Shown here piece by piece: positions 8,792-21,597 of a stretch of DNA of 64,000 nt (position 1 is its first letter; each line of letters starts with the position of its first letter). Source of the stretch: DASUPK01 sp963801055. Lineage in GTDB: Bacteria > Actinomycetota > Thermoleophilia > Solirubrobacterales > 70-9. Below the pieces are notes generated by a model. The model was not told where the DNA came from and did no database searches. It saw only the letters and a program-made list of their open reading frames with translations. Position numbers and translations under genes: made by a program. The stretch covers positions 434,001 to 498,000 of the forward strand of contig CAWDDE010000001.1 of NCBI GenBank assembly GCA_963801055.1, read 5' to 3'.

Positions 8792-10774
8792 ATGGCTACT
8801 GAAGTGAAGACCGAGGACCTCGAGAAGCGACTCGAGGCACTGCTGGAGGTCGAGAAATTCCCGCCGCCGGAGGAGTTCCGCAAGCACGCGCTCGTCACCG
8901 ACGAGTCGATGTACGAGGAGGCGGCGAAGGACCTCGAGGGCTTCTGGGCCAGGCAGGCCGAGGAGCTCGTCGACTGGGCGGAGAAGCCCTCACAGATACT
9001 GGACGAGTCGAACGCCCCTTTCTATAAGTGGTTCGCCGACGGCAAGCTGAACCTCTCCTACAACTGCCTGGACCGCCACGTCGAGGCGGGCAACGGCGAC
9101 CGCGTCGCCTACCACTGGCGTGGGGAGGAGGGTGAGGAGCGCGAAATCACCTACGCCGAGCTCCACCGCGACGTCCAGCGCTTCGCCAACGCGCTCAAGG
9201 ACCGCGGCATCGGCAGGGGCGACGTCGTCGGCATCTACCTGCCGATGATCCCCGAGGTCGTCGTCGCGATGCTCGCCTGCGCGCGCATCGGCGCCCCACA
9301 CAACGTGGTCTTCGGCGGCTTCTCGCCAGAGGCCGTCCGCGAGCGCATGGAGTTCTCGGAGGCGAAGGCCCTGGTCACCGTCGACGGCGCCCGCCGGAAG
9401 GGCAAGACCGCCCCGATGAAGAGCGCGGTGGACGAGGAGATCGCCGACGTCTCATCGATCGAGACGATCTTCGTGGTCAAGGCCACAGAGACCGAATGCG
9501 AGATGCAGGAGGGCCGCGACGTCTGGTACCACGAGGCGATGGAGGAGGCCGACGCCGAGTGCCTGCCCGAGCCGCTCGAAGCTGAACACCCCCTGTTCGT
9601 CCTCTACACCTCCGGGTCGACCGCGAAGCCGAAGGGCGTCCTGCACACCACAGCCGGCTATCTGGTCGGCGTCACCTTCACCCACCGCTACATCTTCGAC
9701 CTGAAGCCGGAGTCCGATGTCTACTGGTGCGCCGCCGACGTCGGCTGGGTGACCGGCCACTCCTACATCGTCTACGGCCCTCTCTCCAACGGCGCCACCA
9801 GCGTCATGTACGAGGGCGCCCCGGACTATCCGGACAAGAACGTCTGGTGGGAGATCGTCGAGCGCTACGGCGTGACGATCCTCTACACGGCCCCGACCGC
9901 GATCCGCGCCTGCATCAAGTGGGGCCCCGAGCACCCCGCGAAGCACGACCTCTCCTCGCTCCGCCTGCTGGGGAGCGTCGGTGAGCCGATCAACCCGAAG
10001 GCATGGCTCTGGTACTACGAGGTGATCGGCGGCGAGCGCTGTCCGATCGTTGACACCTGGTGGCAAACCGAGACGGGTCACATCCTGATCAGCCCCCTGC
10101 CGGGAGTGACCGAGACCAAGCCTGGCTCGGCGACCAAGCCGCTGCCGGGCGTCGAAGCCGCCGTCTTGGACGAGGAGGGCAACGAGCTCGAGGGCGAGCA
10201 GGGCTATCTCGTCTTCCGCCGGCCCTGGCCGGGGATCCTCCGCACCCTCTACCGCGAGGAGGAGCGTTTCAAGGAGACCTACTACTCCAAGTTCGGCGGC
10301 CACTACTACGTCGGCGACGCCGCGCGCAAGGACGAGGACGGCTACTTCTGGATCCTCGGGCGCGCCGACGACGCGGTCAACGTCTCCGGCCACTTGCTCT
10401 CGACGGCTGAGGTCGAATCCGCCGTCGTCTCCTACCCCAAGGTCGCCGAATGCGCCGTGATCGGAATCCAGGACGAGGACACCGGACAGGCGATCGTCGC
10501 CTTCGTCACGCTCCAGGGCGACCTCGAGGGCAACGACGAGATCGCCCAGGAGATCCGCGACCACGTCGCCCACCGGATCTCGAAGATCGCCCGGCCAAAG
10601 CGAATCATCTGGGCAGGCGACCTGCCGAAGACCCGCTCCGGCAAGATCATGCGCCGGCTGCTGCGAGACATCGGCGAGGGCCGCGAGCTGGGCGACGTCA
10701 CCACGCTCCGCGACCCCGCCGTGATGGAGCAGCTCGAGGAGAAGGTCGAAGAGATCCGGGCCCAGGAGGACTGA
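8792..10774 (+). CDS. acs: Acetyl-CoA synthetase (AMP-forming)
   Basis: Acs activates acetate to acetyl-CoA through acetyl-AMP. The 660-aa protein is intact and of normal length. It has the P-loop-like A3 motif YTSGSTAKPKGVLH (about residue 270), the acetate-pocket Trp region WWQTETGHI (about 423), and the C-terminal PKTRSGKIMRR, whose Lys (about 617) is the catalytic lysine often regulated by acetylation. An SD (AAGGAG) lies upstream of the ATG. No acetyltransferase neighbour is visible. Confidence 0.96.
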   Translation: MATEVKTEDLEKRLEALLEVEKFPPPEEFRKHALVTDESMYEEAAKDLEGFWARQAEELVDWAEKPSQILDESNAPFYKWFADGKLNLSYNCLDRHVEAGNGDRVAYHWRGEEGEEREITYAELHRDVQRFANALKDRGIGRGDVVGIYLPMIPEVVVAMLACARIGAPHNVVFGGFSPEAVRERMEFSEAKALVTVDGARRKGKTAPMKSAVDEEIADVSSIETIFVVKATETECEMQEGRDVWYHEAMEEADAECLPEPLEAEHPLFVLYTSGSTAKPKGVLHTTAGYLVGVTFTHRYIFDLKPESDVYWCAADVGWVTGHSYIVYGPLSNGATSVMYEGAPDYPDKNVWWEIVERYGVTILYTAPTAIRACIKWGPEHPAKHDLSSLRLLGSVGEPINPKAWLWYYEVIGGERCPIVDTWWQTETGHILISPLPGVTETKPGSATKPLPGVEAAVLDEEGNELEGEQGYLVFRRPWPGILRTLYREEERFKETYYSKFGGHYYVGDAARKDEDGYFWILGRADDAVNVSGHLLSTAEVESAVVSYPKVAECAVIGIQDEDTGQAIVAFVTLQGDLEGNDEIAQEIRDHVAHRISKIARPKRIIWAGDLPKTRSGKIMRRLLRDIGEGRELGDVTTLRDPAVMEQLEEKVEEIRAQED

Positions 10775-10859
10775 CCGCCCTCGTTGAACGCGGGCGGCGG
10801 GCGCACGCCGCGGCCCGCGCTCATTTCATGGAGGGCATGCGGGTCCTCAACGAGGAGGC

Positions 10860-10875
10860 AGGGGGCTTCGCCCCT
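10860..10875 (+). terminator. GC hairpin between convergent acs and membrane-protein genes
   Basis: AGGGGGC-TTC-GCCCCT forms a tight stem with a 3-nt loop (one bulged G) in the 134-bp gap between two convergent genes. Position fits a bidirectional terminator, but there is no T-tract. Confidence 0.4.
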
Positions 10876-10908
10876 GAACCCGCTGTTTCCGACTGTTAAC
10901 CCGCCGGC

Positions 10909-11547
10909 CTAGACGGGACTGGCGAGCCGCCGCGCCTCACGAAGCGCAGGCCGGGACCGCTCCGGCAGCAGCCGCCGCAGCCGCCAGGTCGCGCCGGAGA
11001 AGTTCCGGTTCGCGACGGTTGCGAAGCCCTCTTCGTCCTCCCGCAGCGCGAGCAGCAGGTGGGCCACTCGGTCGGCCGGCGGCAGATCGTCCGCCTCCCC
11101 GACGCGTACGCAGAAGCAGTGGACGCGGTGGCCGCCCGGCCGCACCAGGATCGCGCCCTCCTGACCGACCAACCACGCCCCCAGCCGGCCCCTCTGGACC
11201 GCCAGGCCAGTCTCGCCGAGCAGGTCCCTCGCCTCGTGACCCAGCAGGTCGGCGAGCAGCCCGAGGGCCATGCGATCCGCTCGATCCGTCGCATCGCCGA
11301 GCGGCTCCACCCCGCGGGCGCCCCGCCGCGCCTGCAGATGGAGCACTGCGAGACCGTGCCCGAGGAAGATCGCCGACACCGGAAGGGCCAATGGCTCGAT
11401 CCAGATCAGTAGCGCGGCGGGGAGGCCGAAGGTGACGAGGATGCCGACGCACCACACGGTCCAGATCCGACCCTCTCGGGCCAGGCTCCGCTCGCTCGCG
11501 CGCCGCCGCCACGGCATCCCCGCGGCTTCGGCGAGAATCGCCTCCAT
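10909..11547 (-). CDS. Two-helix membrane protein of unknown function
   Basis: A 212-aa protein not assigned to a family. Two hydrophobic helices lie at residues about 28-70 (WTVWCVGILVTFGLPAALLI and LALPVSAIFLGHGLAVLHL). A soluble C-terminal domain of about 140 residues follows, with GHEARDLLGETGLAVQRGRL and VGQEGAILVRPGGHRVHCFC. It lies 6 bp after an upstream 74-aa gene on the same strand, so the two are one transcript. No catalytic motif was recognised. Confidence 0.65.
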   Translation of the reverse strand: MEAILAEAAGMPWRRRASERSLAREGRIWTVWCVGILVTFGLPAALLIWIEPLALPVSAIFLGHGLAVLHLQARRGARGVEPLGDATDRADRMALGLLADLLGHEARDLLGETGLAVQRGRLGAWLVGQEGAILVRPGGHRVHCFCVRVGEADDLPPADRVAHLLLALREDEEGFATVANRNFSGATWRLRRLLPERSRPALREARRLASPV

Positions 11548-11553
11548 CTGGAT

Positions 11554-11778
11554 CTAGCCGCCGGCGATGGGTCGGCGCATCACGACGAGATCGGCGTCGA
11601 GCGGCAGCTCGCGCACGACCTCCGCCGACCCATCCGGGAGCGTGGCGCTCGCGAGCATGCCCTCGTCGAGCTCGCGGCGAAAGGTCTCGATCGCGGCCTC
11701 CTCGGAGGCGCCGTCCCCCGCGGTCCAGGTGGCCAGCTCCGTATGCCCCGTCCGATCCAGCCTGATCAATCTCGACAT
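11554..11778 (-). CDS. Small 74-aa protein of unknown function
   Basis: The protein starts MSRLIRLDRTGHTELATWTA and ends LDADLVVMRRPIAGG. The start at 11778 is set by a strong SD (AAAGGAG, 5-nt spacing). A longer in-frame extension upstream is not supported. Composition is that of a small alpha/beta fold with EEAAIETFRRELDEGMLAS resembling a helix. It forms an operon with the membrane protein at 10909-11547 and is divergent from leuS. Confidence 0.7.
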   Translation of the reverse strand: MSRLIRLDRTGHTELATWTAGDGASEEAAIETFRRELDEGMLASATLPDGSAEVVRELPLDADLVVMRRPIAGG

Positions 11779-11884
11779 GCGATCTCCTTTCTTCTCGGCG
11801 TCCGAATATACGCCCGGGTCCCCGTTCGTAAACTGGATGCCAGGGCGCTCCGAGGCGGTTAGCCGAGGAGCGACCCGTTTCACG

Positions 11885-14407
<2,523 letters not shown>

Positions 14408-14426
14408 GTCTGCTAGAAAAAGGCCC

Positions 14427-14822
14427 GTGCTGGTCAGGCGGCTCGCGGAGGCTCCCACCGAGGAGTGGCACAGGCTTCGCAACCACATCCTCATGGATGC
14501 GGGAGAACTCGGCTCGCGGAACATGTCCGTCACCTGGCTCGAAGTACCCGCGGGCATCGATCAGGGGCTCCACTCGCACGAGGAGGCCGAGCAGGTCTAC
14601 ATCGTGGTTTCCGGTCGCGGCACCATGACCGTGGCCGGCGACACCCAGGAGGTCGCCGAGGGCGACCTGGTACTGGTCCCGCCGGCCACGGACCACTCGA
14701 TCGCCAATTCGAATGCGGCCGACCTCTGCTGCGTTTCGGTGCAGTCGCCGCCCGTGACCGCCTCCGAGGTGTTCGGGCGCTCCGGCGTCGGCGTCGCCTC
14801 GGAGTACGACGACGAGGAGTGA
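14427..14822 (+). CDS. Cupin-2 domain protein
   Basis: A 131-aa single-domain cupin. GLHSHEEAEQVYIVVSGRGT is cupin motif 1 (His-X-His with the downstream Glu) and EGDLVLVPPATDHSIAN is motif 2 (His). These residues normally bind a metal. Function ranges from dioxygenase or isomerase to sugar or ligand sensor and cannot be narrowed. The GTG start lies 20 nt after leuS; the stop overlaps the start of the acylphosphatase. Confidence 0.8.
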   Translation: MLVRRLAEAPTEEWHRLRNHILMDAGELGSRNMSVTWLEVPAGIDQGLHSHEEAEQVYIVVSGRGTMTVAGDTQEVAEGDLVLVPPATDHSIANSNAADLCCVSVQSPPVTASEVFGRSGVGVASEYDDEE

Positions 14823-15096
14823 GAGTCGGCTGACCCGCAGGCGGGTCGTCGTCAGCGGTCGCGTCCAGGGGGTCTTCTTCCGGGACACCGCGCGGCGTAG
14901 GGCCGAGTCGGGGGGCGTTGCCGGTTGGGTCCGGAATCGGCCCGACGGGGCTGTCGAAGCCGTCTTCGAGGGCGACCCGGAGGCGGTCGATCAGCTGGTG
15001 GAGTTCTGCCGCCGTGGCCCGAGCGGCGCGGAGGTCACCTCCGTCGAGGTGGTGGAGGAGGAACCGGAGGGGCTCTCCGGCTTCGAGGTGGGCTGA
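14819..15096 (+). CDS. acyP: Acylphosphatase (start region carries a one-base deletion)
   Basis: Acylphosphatase hydrolyses carboxyl-phosphate bonds. The frame RRVVVSGRVQGVFFRDTARR, GVAGWVRNRPDGAVEAVFEG and VEVVEEEPEGLSGFEV covers the whole roughly 90-aa family, including the catalytic Arg in QGVFFR and the Asn in GWVRN. No standard start codon lies in frame. The GTG at 14819, overlapping the cupin stop, becomes in frame if one C is missing near 14830, giving MRVGLTRRRVVV. A CTG start at 14830 is the alternative. Confidence 0.85.
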
Positions 15097-15170
15097 TCCG
15101 ACCCTGATCGGTCGCTGATCCGGCGCGAAGCGAGCGGCCCACGCGAGCACTGCGCGGCGAGGTTGCTCGC

Positions 15171-15741
15171 GTGTCGGACCTGGGTCGTTCCCAGCTGCTC
15201 GTCTACGCGGCGATCGCGGTGGCCGTCCTCGTCATCGGCGCCCGCTGGATCCGCTCCAGCGGCAGGAGGGCCAACGGGCCGTGCCGACCTCAGCTTTGCC
15301 GCCGATTCCGCGCACGAGGCGGAGGGGACCCGGGACGCGGTCGTGCACGTCGCCGGCTCCGTCGAGCGCCCCGGTGTGTACCGGCTCCCGGCCGGATCGC
15401 GGGTAATGGATGCGGTCAGGCGGGCGGGCGGCTTTGTGCGTGGAGCAAACCAGGACGCGATCAACCTCGCGGCCCGCCTCAGCGACGGCCAGCAGGTGGT
15501 CGTCCCAGCACCGGGCACGGCCGCGTCCGCGTCGGCGGCCGGACAAACGGGGCCGATCAGCCTTGGCAGCGCCACGGTCGAGCAGCTCAACAAGATCGAT
15601 GGAATCGGGCCGGTCACCGCGCAGAAGATCATCGAGTTCCGCGACCAGCATGGCGGCCTCTCCTCGATCAACCAGCTGGACGAGGTGGACGGCATCGGGC
15701 CGTCCACGATGGCGAGCCTCAGGGCCGCTCTGCAGCCCTGA
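15171..15741 (+). CDS. comEA: ComEA-type DNA-binding competence protein (one frameshift)
   Basis: ComEA binds double-stranded DNA at the outer face of the membrane and feeds it to ComEC. An N-terminal membrane helix (LLVYAAIAVAVLVIGARWI) is followed by an SLBB domain (VVHVAGSVERPGVYRLPAGS) and two helix-hairpin-helix motifs (TVEQLNKIDGIGPVTAQKII and SINQLDEVDGIGPSTMASLR). The frame breaks at about 15282 (extra base). The GTG start is at 15171. comEC follows after 266 bp, an unusually wide gap filled by an opposite-strand small ORF. Confidence 0.92.
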
Positions 15742-15744
15742 GGA

Positions 15745-15951
15745 TCAGTGGCCGAGGACGCGATCCCACTCGTGGCGACGCTGGCCGAGGTCGTCCTGCT
15801 CAGGCTCCTGATTGCCCCGCGGAATGCTGCCCGCGTGGCCCTCCGCGGCGTGCATCTCGGCACGCCTGCGCTCGAGCTGCGTCTCCTGGTCGGGCTGTGT
15901 CCGGGTGCGGTGAGCTGCCCCGCGCGCAGTTTGTTCGCGGTTCGAAGTCAT
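15745..15951 (-). CDS. Hydrophilic 68-aa protein between comEA and comEC
   Basis: An opposite-strand ORF with a near-perfect SD (GGAGG, 4-nt spacing) before the ATG at 15949-15951. The product begins MTSNREQTARGAAHRTRTQP and is rich in Gln, Glu, Arg and His, so probably disordered. It fills the gap between comEA and comEC and converges on comEA with 3 bp between stops. I do not recognise a family. Confidence 0.5.
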   Translation of the reverse strand: MTSNREQTARGAAHRTRTQPDQETQLERRRAEMHAAEGHAGSIPRGNQEPEQDDLGQRRHEWDRVLGH

Positions 15952-16007
15952 CAGTCCTCCAATCGGTCGAAGCTGGCATTCAGTGCCGCGTACCACGTGA
16001 CCACTGG

Positions 16008-18340
16008 GTGAAACACGGCGGGCAACCCGGGACCCGGTGGGTCCGCGAATGGCGCTTCGCCGCCCTCGCGGGCGCGACGGCCGGGCTCGCCGTGGCTCCG
16101 CTGGCTGCCGCGGATCCCTCGCTGAGCGCCCTCGGAGTCACGCCCATCGCGGTGATCGGGCTCGCCGCTCTGCGGCCGGCCGAGGCGCATCACTGGGCCG
16201 CCCTTGCCTGGCTGGGGTTGACCGCCCTGGTTGCCGCGCTTGCGGGCCTCCTCGCTGGCGGGGCCCGGGTGCACGCGATCGACGCGGGTGCCCTCCGTGC
16301 CCGCCCCGGCATCCATGCTTCGGTTGAGGGGTTCGTCTCCGCCGTACCCCGCCGCAACCACGGGGAGGTCGATGTGCGGGTGGATTCGCCCGCGGGCCGC
16401 GTCCTGGTGGTCGCCCCAGAGCCGGTCGGCGACCTGCCGGTCGGCTCGGAGGTGAGCACCCAGGGCGTTCTGCGGACGGCCGAGCCGTGGCGCGCCGGAT
16501 ACCTGCGCCGCCAGGGGATCGCAATGACGCTGAGGGTCGAGCGGATCGATCCCGAACTGGGGCGGCGCGGTGGGCTGACCGGCTGGATCGATGACGTGCG
16601 CAGCCGGGCTGAGGAGGCCCTTGGCCGCGGAATGCCGGACCGTGAGAGCCGCGCTGGCGCGCGGATTCGTGCTCGGGGAGGACGACCGGATCGACCCACA
16701 GACGCGCGACGACTTCCAGCGATCCAACCTGACGCACCTCCTCGCGGTCTCAGGCGAGAACGTGATCCTGCTCTGCGTCCTCGCCTGGCCGCTGCTGGCG
16801 TTGCTCGGACTGACTCTGCGGGCGAGGCTGGTCGGCGCGCTCTGCCTGATCGCGGTCTACGTGCCGGTCACCGGGGCGGGACCGTCGATCCAGCGCGCGG
16901 GAGTGATGGGCGCCGCGGGCCTGATCGCCGCGCTTGCCGATCGGCCGCGCTCGCGCTGGTATGCCGTGCTGCTCGCGGCGGCCGTCACGCTTGCCGTGAA
17001 CCCGCGTGCCGACGGGGATGTCGGCTGGCAGCTGAGCTTCGCGGCGGTAATCGGGATCCTGCTCTGGGCGCAAGCGCCTGGCCGAAGCGCTCGCCGGGGA
17101 TGCGAGCCGCGGCTCCGTGCGCCGCGCGCTCGTGGAGGGGGTGGCCGTCACCGTCTCGGCGACCGTCGCAACGGCCCCACTGATGGCCGCGGCATTCGAC
17201 CAATTCTCTCCGGCCGCCCTGCCGGCGAACGTCCTGGCCCTGCCGGCGGTCGCCCCGGCGATGTGGCTGGGCATGCTCACCGGGATCGCCGGCCAGATTC
17301 CGGTGATACCGGTCGAGCCGATCAACTGGCTGGACTCGCTCTGCCTCGCCTACATCGCCCAGATCGCGCACTGGCTCGCCGCCCCGGACTGGGCGCTGCT
17401 GACGGTGCACCTCGGCTCCTTCTGGTCGGTCGCTGGCGCATACACGGCGCTGCTCGCCGCAATGGGGCTCCTGCTCCGCTGGCTACCGCGAAGACCTCGG
17501 CCGGTCCTGCCACGCGCGGCGATCGCCGGTCCGCTCGTGGTGCTGTCAGTGGCGGTTGCGTCTCTCCTCTGGTCGCCGTTTGGTTCCGGCGCGTCCGCGC
17601 CGCCGCCCGCCCTTGCCGTCCGTGTTCTCGACGTCGGGCAGGGTGACTCAATTCTGCTTCAGCCGCGCGGTGCGAAACCAATCCTGGTGGACACCGGCCC
17701 GCCGGAGATCGGGGTGGAGGACCGCCTGCGCGAGCTCGGGATTGACCGCCTCGCCGCAATCGTTATTTCCCACGACCAGTCGGACCACGCCGGGGATCTG
17801 GCCGAGCTGCTCCGCTCGATCGACGTCGATCGCCTCGTCTACGGACGCCCCGATTCCAGGCTGCACACAGCCGCCCTCGCCGCAGGCGTCGAGCCCTACC
17901 GGTTGGCGGCAGGCGGCGAATTCGATTCTGGCGAGTTGCAGCTGAGCGCTCTCTGGCCGCCCCGCGAGCTGCTTGGCGAGACCGACGAGGATCCGAACCT
18001 TCTCTGTCTGGTGCTGGTGGCGCGATGGCATCACTTTTCGATGCTGCTCACCGGCGACGCCGAGGCCGAGGCGGTGCCGATCGACGCAGGCCCTGTCGAC
18101 GTGCTCAAAGTGGCTCACCACGGCTCTGAGGACGCCGGCCTCGGCGGGCTGCTCGAACGGTTGGTGCCGAAGCTGGCGGTGATCTCGGTCGGCGCCGGCA
18201 ACTCATATGGGCATCCGACCGTTCGGACGCTCGCCGAGCTTCACGCCCACGGCGTGCCCACCATGCGCACGGACGAAGACGGTGAGATCGACATCGAAGC
18301 CGACGGGTCTGGGTGGTTGGTCGCGCCGAACGGTGGGTAG
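16008..18340 (+). CDS. comEC: ComEC/Rec2 DNA-uptake channel with metallo-beta-lactamase domain (two frameshifts)
   Basis: ComEC forms the channel for single-stranded DNA entry in natural competence. There are N-terminal membrane helices (LAVAPLAAADPS, TALVAALAGLLAG), then the competence core with THLLAVSGENVILLCVLAW and ADGDVGWQLSFAAVIGILLW. A C-terminal metallo-beta-lactamase-like domain has VRVLDVGQGDSILLQPRG, SHDQSDHAGD, LLTGDAEAEAV and VLKVAHHGSED. The frame breaks at about 16646 (extra A) and 17072 (extra A). The start is a GTG at 16008. About 776 aa in total. Confidence 0.92.
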
Positions 18341-18378
18341 CCTCGATGGTCACCGTGGCCGGCATCGTGCCTGCTCCC

Positions 18379-18384
18379 TAGACT
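18379..18384 (+). promoter_or_regulatory. TAGACT -10 box of a probable leaderless holA promoter
   Basis: TAGACT ends 7 nt before the holA ATG at 18392, without an SD. Confidence 0.45.
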
Positions 18385-18391
18385 CGGACGC

Positions 18392-19407
18392 ATGGCGGAG
18401 ATCAAGCCGGCCTATCTGATCGCCGGCGAGGACGAGGCGAAGATCGCCAGGGCTCGCGGCCGGCTGCGAGAACGCGCCGAGCGAGAGGGCGGAGCCGGGG
18501 CGCTCGAGCTCTTCGAGGCCGGGGACGGCCGGCGCTCGCCCGACGTCGAGGAGCTGGTGGCCTCCCTCGCCGCGATTTCCCTGATTGCCTCGCGCCGCTA
18601 TCTGCTCGTCGATGGAGTCGAGGGCTGGGGCAAGGCCGACGTCCAAGGCGCAGTCGAAGCGCTCGACCAGATCCCACCCGAGACCACCGTCGCCCTGGTC
18701 GCCCACGGCAAGGCGCCCGCCGGGCTCGCGAGGGCGGTCGAGAGGGCCGAAGGCGAGGTGCTCACCTTCGACGCTGCCCCGGGAGCGGGATCTGCCGAAG
18801 CAGCTGGTCGCCGAGGCGCGCGAGCTCGGCTTCGAGCTGGAGCCCGGCGCCGCCCGCCTGCTCGTCGAGCGCCTGGGGCCCAGGCCGATGCGGCTCCGCA
18901 CGGAACTCGAGCGCCTCGCGCTCTGGGCCGGGGAGTCGGGGCAGCGTCGGCGCCGACGACCTCGATTCGATGATCTCCGACACCTCCGAGGAGGCGATCT
19001 GGAGCCTGGCGGATGCCGTGGTCGCGGGCGACGAGGCGGAGACGATGAGGCGTCGCCGAGCGGCTGGTCGCACAGGGCGAGGGGCTTCCTCGAATCGTCT
19101 ATTCCCTGGCGCCCCGTCTCCGTCAGGCGCTGCAGGGCGGCCCGCGAGCTGGAGGCGGGCAGGCCGGTCGGGGGAGGTGGCCAAGGGGCTCTCCATGCAC
19201 CCGTACGCCGCCAAGATGCTCGTCTCGAAGGTCAAGGGACGCTCGCCGGAGGACCTCGATGCGTCTATCCGCGCCCTCGCGGACCTCGAGCTCTGGTCCC
19301 GGGGCGGATCCGACTATCCCGAGCGCGTTGCGTTCACGCTCACCCTGCGCAGGGCGATCGGCCTGGTGCGCGACGACACCGAGGCGCTCGCTTGGGCGCT
19401 CCGCTAG
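18392..19407 (+). CDS. holA: DNA polymerase III delta subunit, HolA (five frameshifts)
   Basis: HolA opens the sliding clamp during clamp loading. The start MAEIKPAYLIAGEDEAKIAR is the typical delta N-terminus, followed by SRRYLLVDGVEGWGKADVQ. FELEPGAARLLVERLGPRPM begins the helical lid domain, and the C-terminus has LSMHPYAAKMLVSKVKGRSP. Extra single bases at about 18782, 18942, 19051, 19136 and 19172 scramble the middle. Removing them restores one reading frame of about 337 aa. This is the most damaged gene in the window, yet its essential function argues for sequencing error. The stop overlaps the convergent rpsT stop. Confidence 0.88.
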
Positions 19408-19679
19408 CCCTGGCTTCGCGAGGCGCCGCCGACCAGGCCCGCGGCTCGCGCCTTCTTGCGGGCGCCGGTGTTCCGATGAAGGGCGCCCCGCTGGACAGCC
19501 TTGTCGATGCGGGAGACGAGCGCCTTGTGCTCCGCGGAGACGGCATTGGCGTCGCCGGAATGGATCGCCGCCTCGAGCCGCTTGAAATAGGTCTTCACCG
19601 AGCTCCGAAAGCGCAGGTTCTCGAGACGCTCACGGTCTGAGCGGGCGATCCGCTTCTTCTGTGACGCGATGTTGGCCAT
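19404..19679 (-). CDS. rpsT: 30S ribosomal protein S20
   Basis: A 91-aa protein beginning MANIASQKKRIARSDRERLE with SVKTYFKRLEAAIHSGD and IDKAVQRGALHRNTGARKKA, the full S20 signature. S20 binds 16S rRNA early in 30S assembly. It stands alone on the minus strand between holA and murJ, the common arrangement in Actinobacteria. No frame problem. Confidence 0.97.
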   Translation of the reverse strand: MANIASQKKRIARSDRERLENLRFRSSVKTYFKRLEAAIHSGDANAVSAEHKALVSRIDKAVQRGALHRNTGARKKARAAGLVGGASRSQG

Positions 19680-19752
19680 GAAAAGACCCCCGACGCGGGC
19701 GGCGAAGAGAATAGAGCAATGACGGAGAGGGGCGACCGAGATGATGCGAGGG

Positions 19753-19778
19753 GGCGCCGCAGGCGAAGCCGAGGCGCC
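19753..19778 (-). repeat. Palindromic repeat element, copy C (intergenic)
   Basis: Read on the minus strand, the shared core CCTCGGCTTCGCCTGCGG is framed by GGCGCC arms that pair with each other. An adjoining CCCTCGCATC tail matches copy B at 27210. It lies in the 235-bp rpsT-murJ gap. See copies at 24648 and 27210. Confidence 0.7.
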
Positions 19779-19914
19779 ACCCGTCTTGATGTTGGCGGGG
19801 AGCCACCGGCTCCCCACGAGCCGTTCGATCCCTCGACGCGCGAATTCCCCAGCGGTCGACCGTGACGAGGCTGGTGAGGCTGAGCGCATCGAGCAGCGCC
19901 ACGAGGCGGTCACG

Positions 19915-21541
19915 ATGGACACCTCGACGTTCATGGCGATCCCGGCGCCGACTCCGACGACGCCGTTTGTCCCGCCGGAATTCGACGAGCGACCGGGCAG
20001 GCTCGGGCGCTCGACCGCCTTCTTCTCGATCGCCACCGCCTTCTCGCGGGTGGCCGGCCTGGTCCGCGAGATCGTCGCTGCCAGCTATTTCGGAATCACG
20101 GGGCCGATGTCCGCGTTCACCATCGCCTTCCAGGTCCCCAACCTGGTCCGGTCCCTGTTCGCGGACGCGGCGATCCAGGCTGCGTTCGTCCCGGTCTTCA
20201 CGGAGGAGCTCGAGAAGGGCAACAAGCGCGAGGCCTTCCGGCTCGCCTCGACTCTGATCTACCTCGTCACCCTGGTGCTCAGCGCGGTTACCGCCGTGTT
20301 CGTGCTCGCCGCGCCCCTGATCATTCCGATCTTCGCACCGGGCTTCAGCGGGGAGATCCTCGACCTCACCGTCACTCTCTCGCAGATCCTCTTTCCGATC
20401 CTGATCTTGCTCGGGGTCACGGGGATGGTGGTCGGGGTCCTGAACAGCTACGACCGCTTCGCCGCCTTCGCGATCGCGCCCTTCTTCTGGAACGTCGTGA
20501 TCATCCTCGTGCTCGTCCTGCTCGAGCCGGCATTCCACGGCAACGACCGGATCTACGCCTACGCGATCGGCGTCCTGGTCGGGAACGGTCGTCCAGCTCG
20601 CGATCCCGGCGTTCGACTTGCGCAATACGCCGTTCAGGTTCACGCGGGACATCGACTGGCGCCTGCCGGACGTGCGCCGCGTGCTGCTGCTGATGCTGCC
20701 GGTGACGCTCAGTCTCGGGTTGATCAACTTCAACCTGTTGATCAACAGCTTCTTCGGCACGCTCGTCTCGGACCAGGGTCCGGCAGCGATAGACAAGGCG
20801 TTCCGCATCTACATGCTGCCCCAGGGGATCTTCTCGGTGGCCGTTGCCACCGTCGTGTTCCCGACACTGGCCCGCTTCGCCGCGCGCCGGGAGTACGACA
20901 ACCTGCGGGCCACGATGGCAAATGGGATGCGGCAGATCCTGCTTCTGCTCGTTCCGGCCGCTGCCCTCGTCCTGGTGCTCTCGGTCCCCATCACGCGGCT
21001 CGTGTACCAGCGGGGCGAATTCGACGCCGAGCAGACCCATCTCGTCGCCCAGGCCCTCTTCTGGTTTGCCTTCTCCCTGCCCTTCAACGGGCTGTTCCTG
21101 CTGCTCTCGCGCACATTCTTCAGCCTGCAGCGCCCGTGGATCCCGACCGCGATCTCCGGCATCAACCTGGCGGTGACCGCAATCGTCGCGCTCGCCCTCT
21201 ACTCCCCGTTTGGGGTTGGCGGAATCGTGGTTGGAACGGTGGTCGCCACCATCATCAGCGTCTTGGCGCAGGCCGTCATTCTGCGGGGCCAGCTCGGGGG
21301 GATCGAGTTGGGTCGCTTTCTGGACAACGCTGTTCGCGTCACGATCGCGGCCGCGGCGCTCGCCGGGGTGAGCTACCTGGTCTGGTACGGGCTGGACCAG
21401 GCGCTGGGCCGCAATCTGATCGCCCAGATCGTCTCGCTCGGTGTCGCCCTGCTCGCGGGGTTCGCCACCTACTTCGCGGCCGTCCTGGCTCTGCGGGTAC
21501 CGGAGGCGAATCAGATCCTGCGTCTGCTGCGCCGGATCTGA
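19915..21541 (+). CDS. murJ: Lipid II flippase MurJ (MviN) (one frameshift)
   Basis: MurJ flips lipid-linked peptidoglycan precursor across the membrane. LGRSTAFFSIATAFSRVAGL and VREIVAASYFGITGPMSAFT are the canonical N-terminus; about 14 hydrophobic helices follow. The frame breaks at about 20584 (extra A), and the second half, starting VVQLAIPAFDLRNTPFRF, is complete to the stop. The ATG at 19915 is chosen over in-frame positions further upstream because those lie in the repeat-bearing intergenic region. About 541 aa. Confidence 0.93.
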
Positions 21542-21579
21542 GCCGGCGATTGCACGTAAAGCTGCCCGGCACCGGCGCC

Positions 21580-21585
21580 TACCCT
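21580..21585 (+). promoter_or_regulatory. TACCCT box before lepA
   Basis: TACCCT ends 12 nt before the lepA ATG at 21598. The gap is longer than the 6-9 nt of most others here, so the leader would be very short rather than absent. Confidence 0.35.
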
Positions 21586-21597
21586 TCTTCTCCTCAG

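Noticed and set aside
7699..8898. 399-codon minus-strand open frame opposite the luciferase-like gene
   Set aside because: It overlaps a well-supported plus-strand F420 enzyme with a good SD and lacks any recognisable domain.
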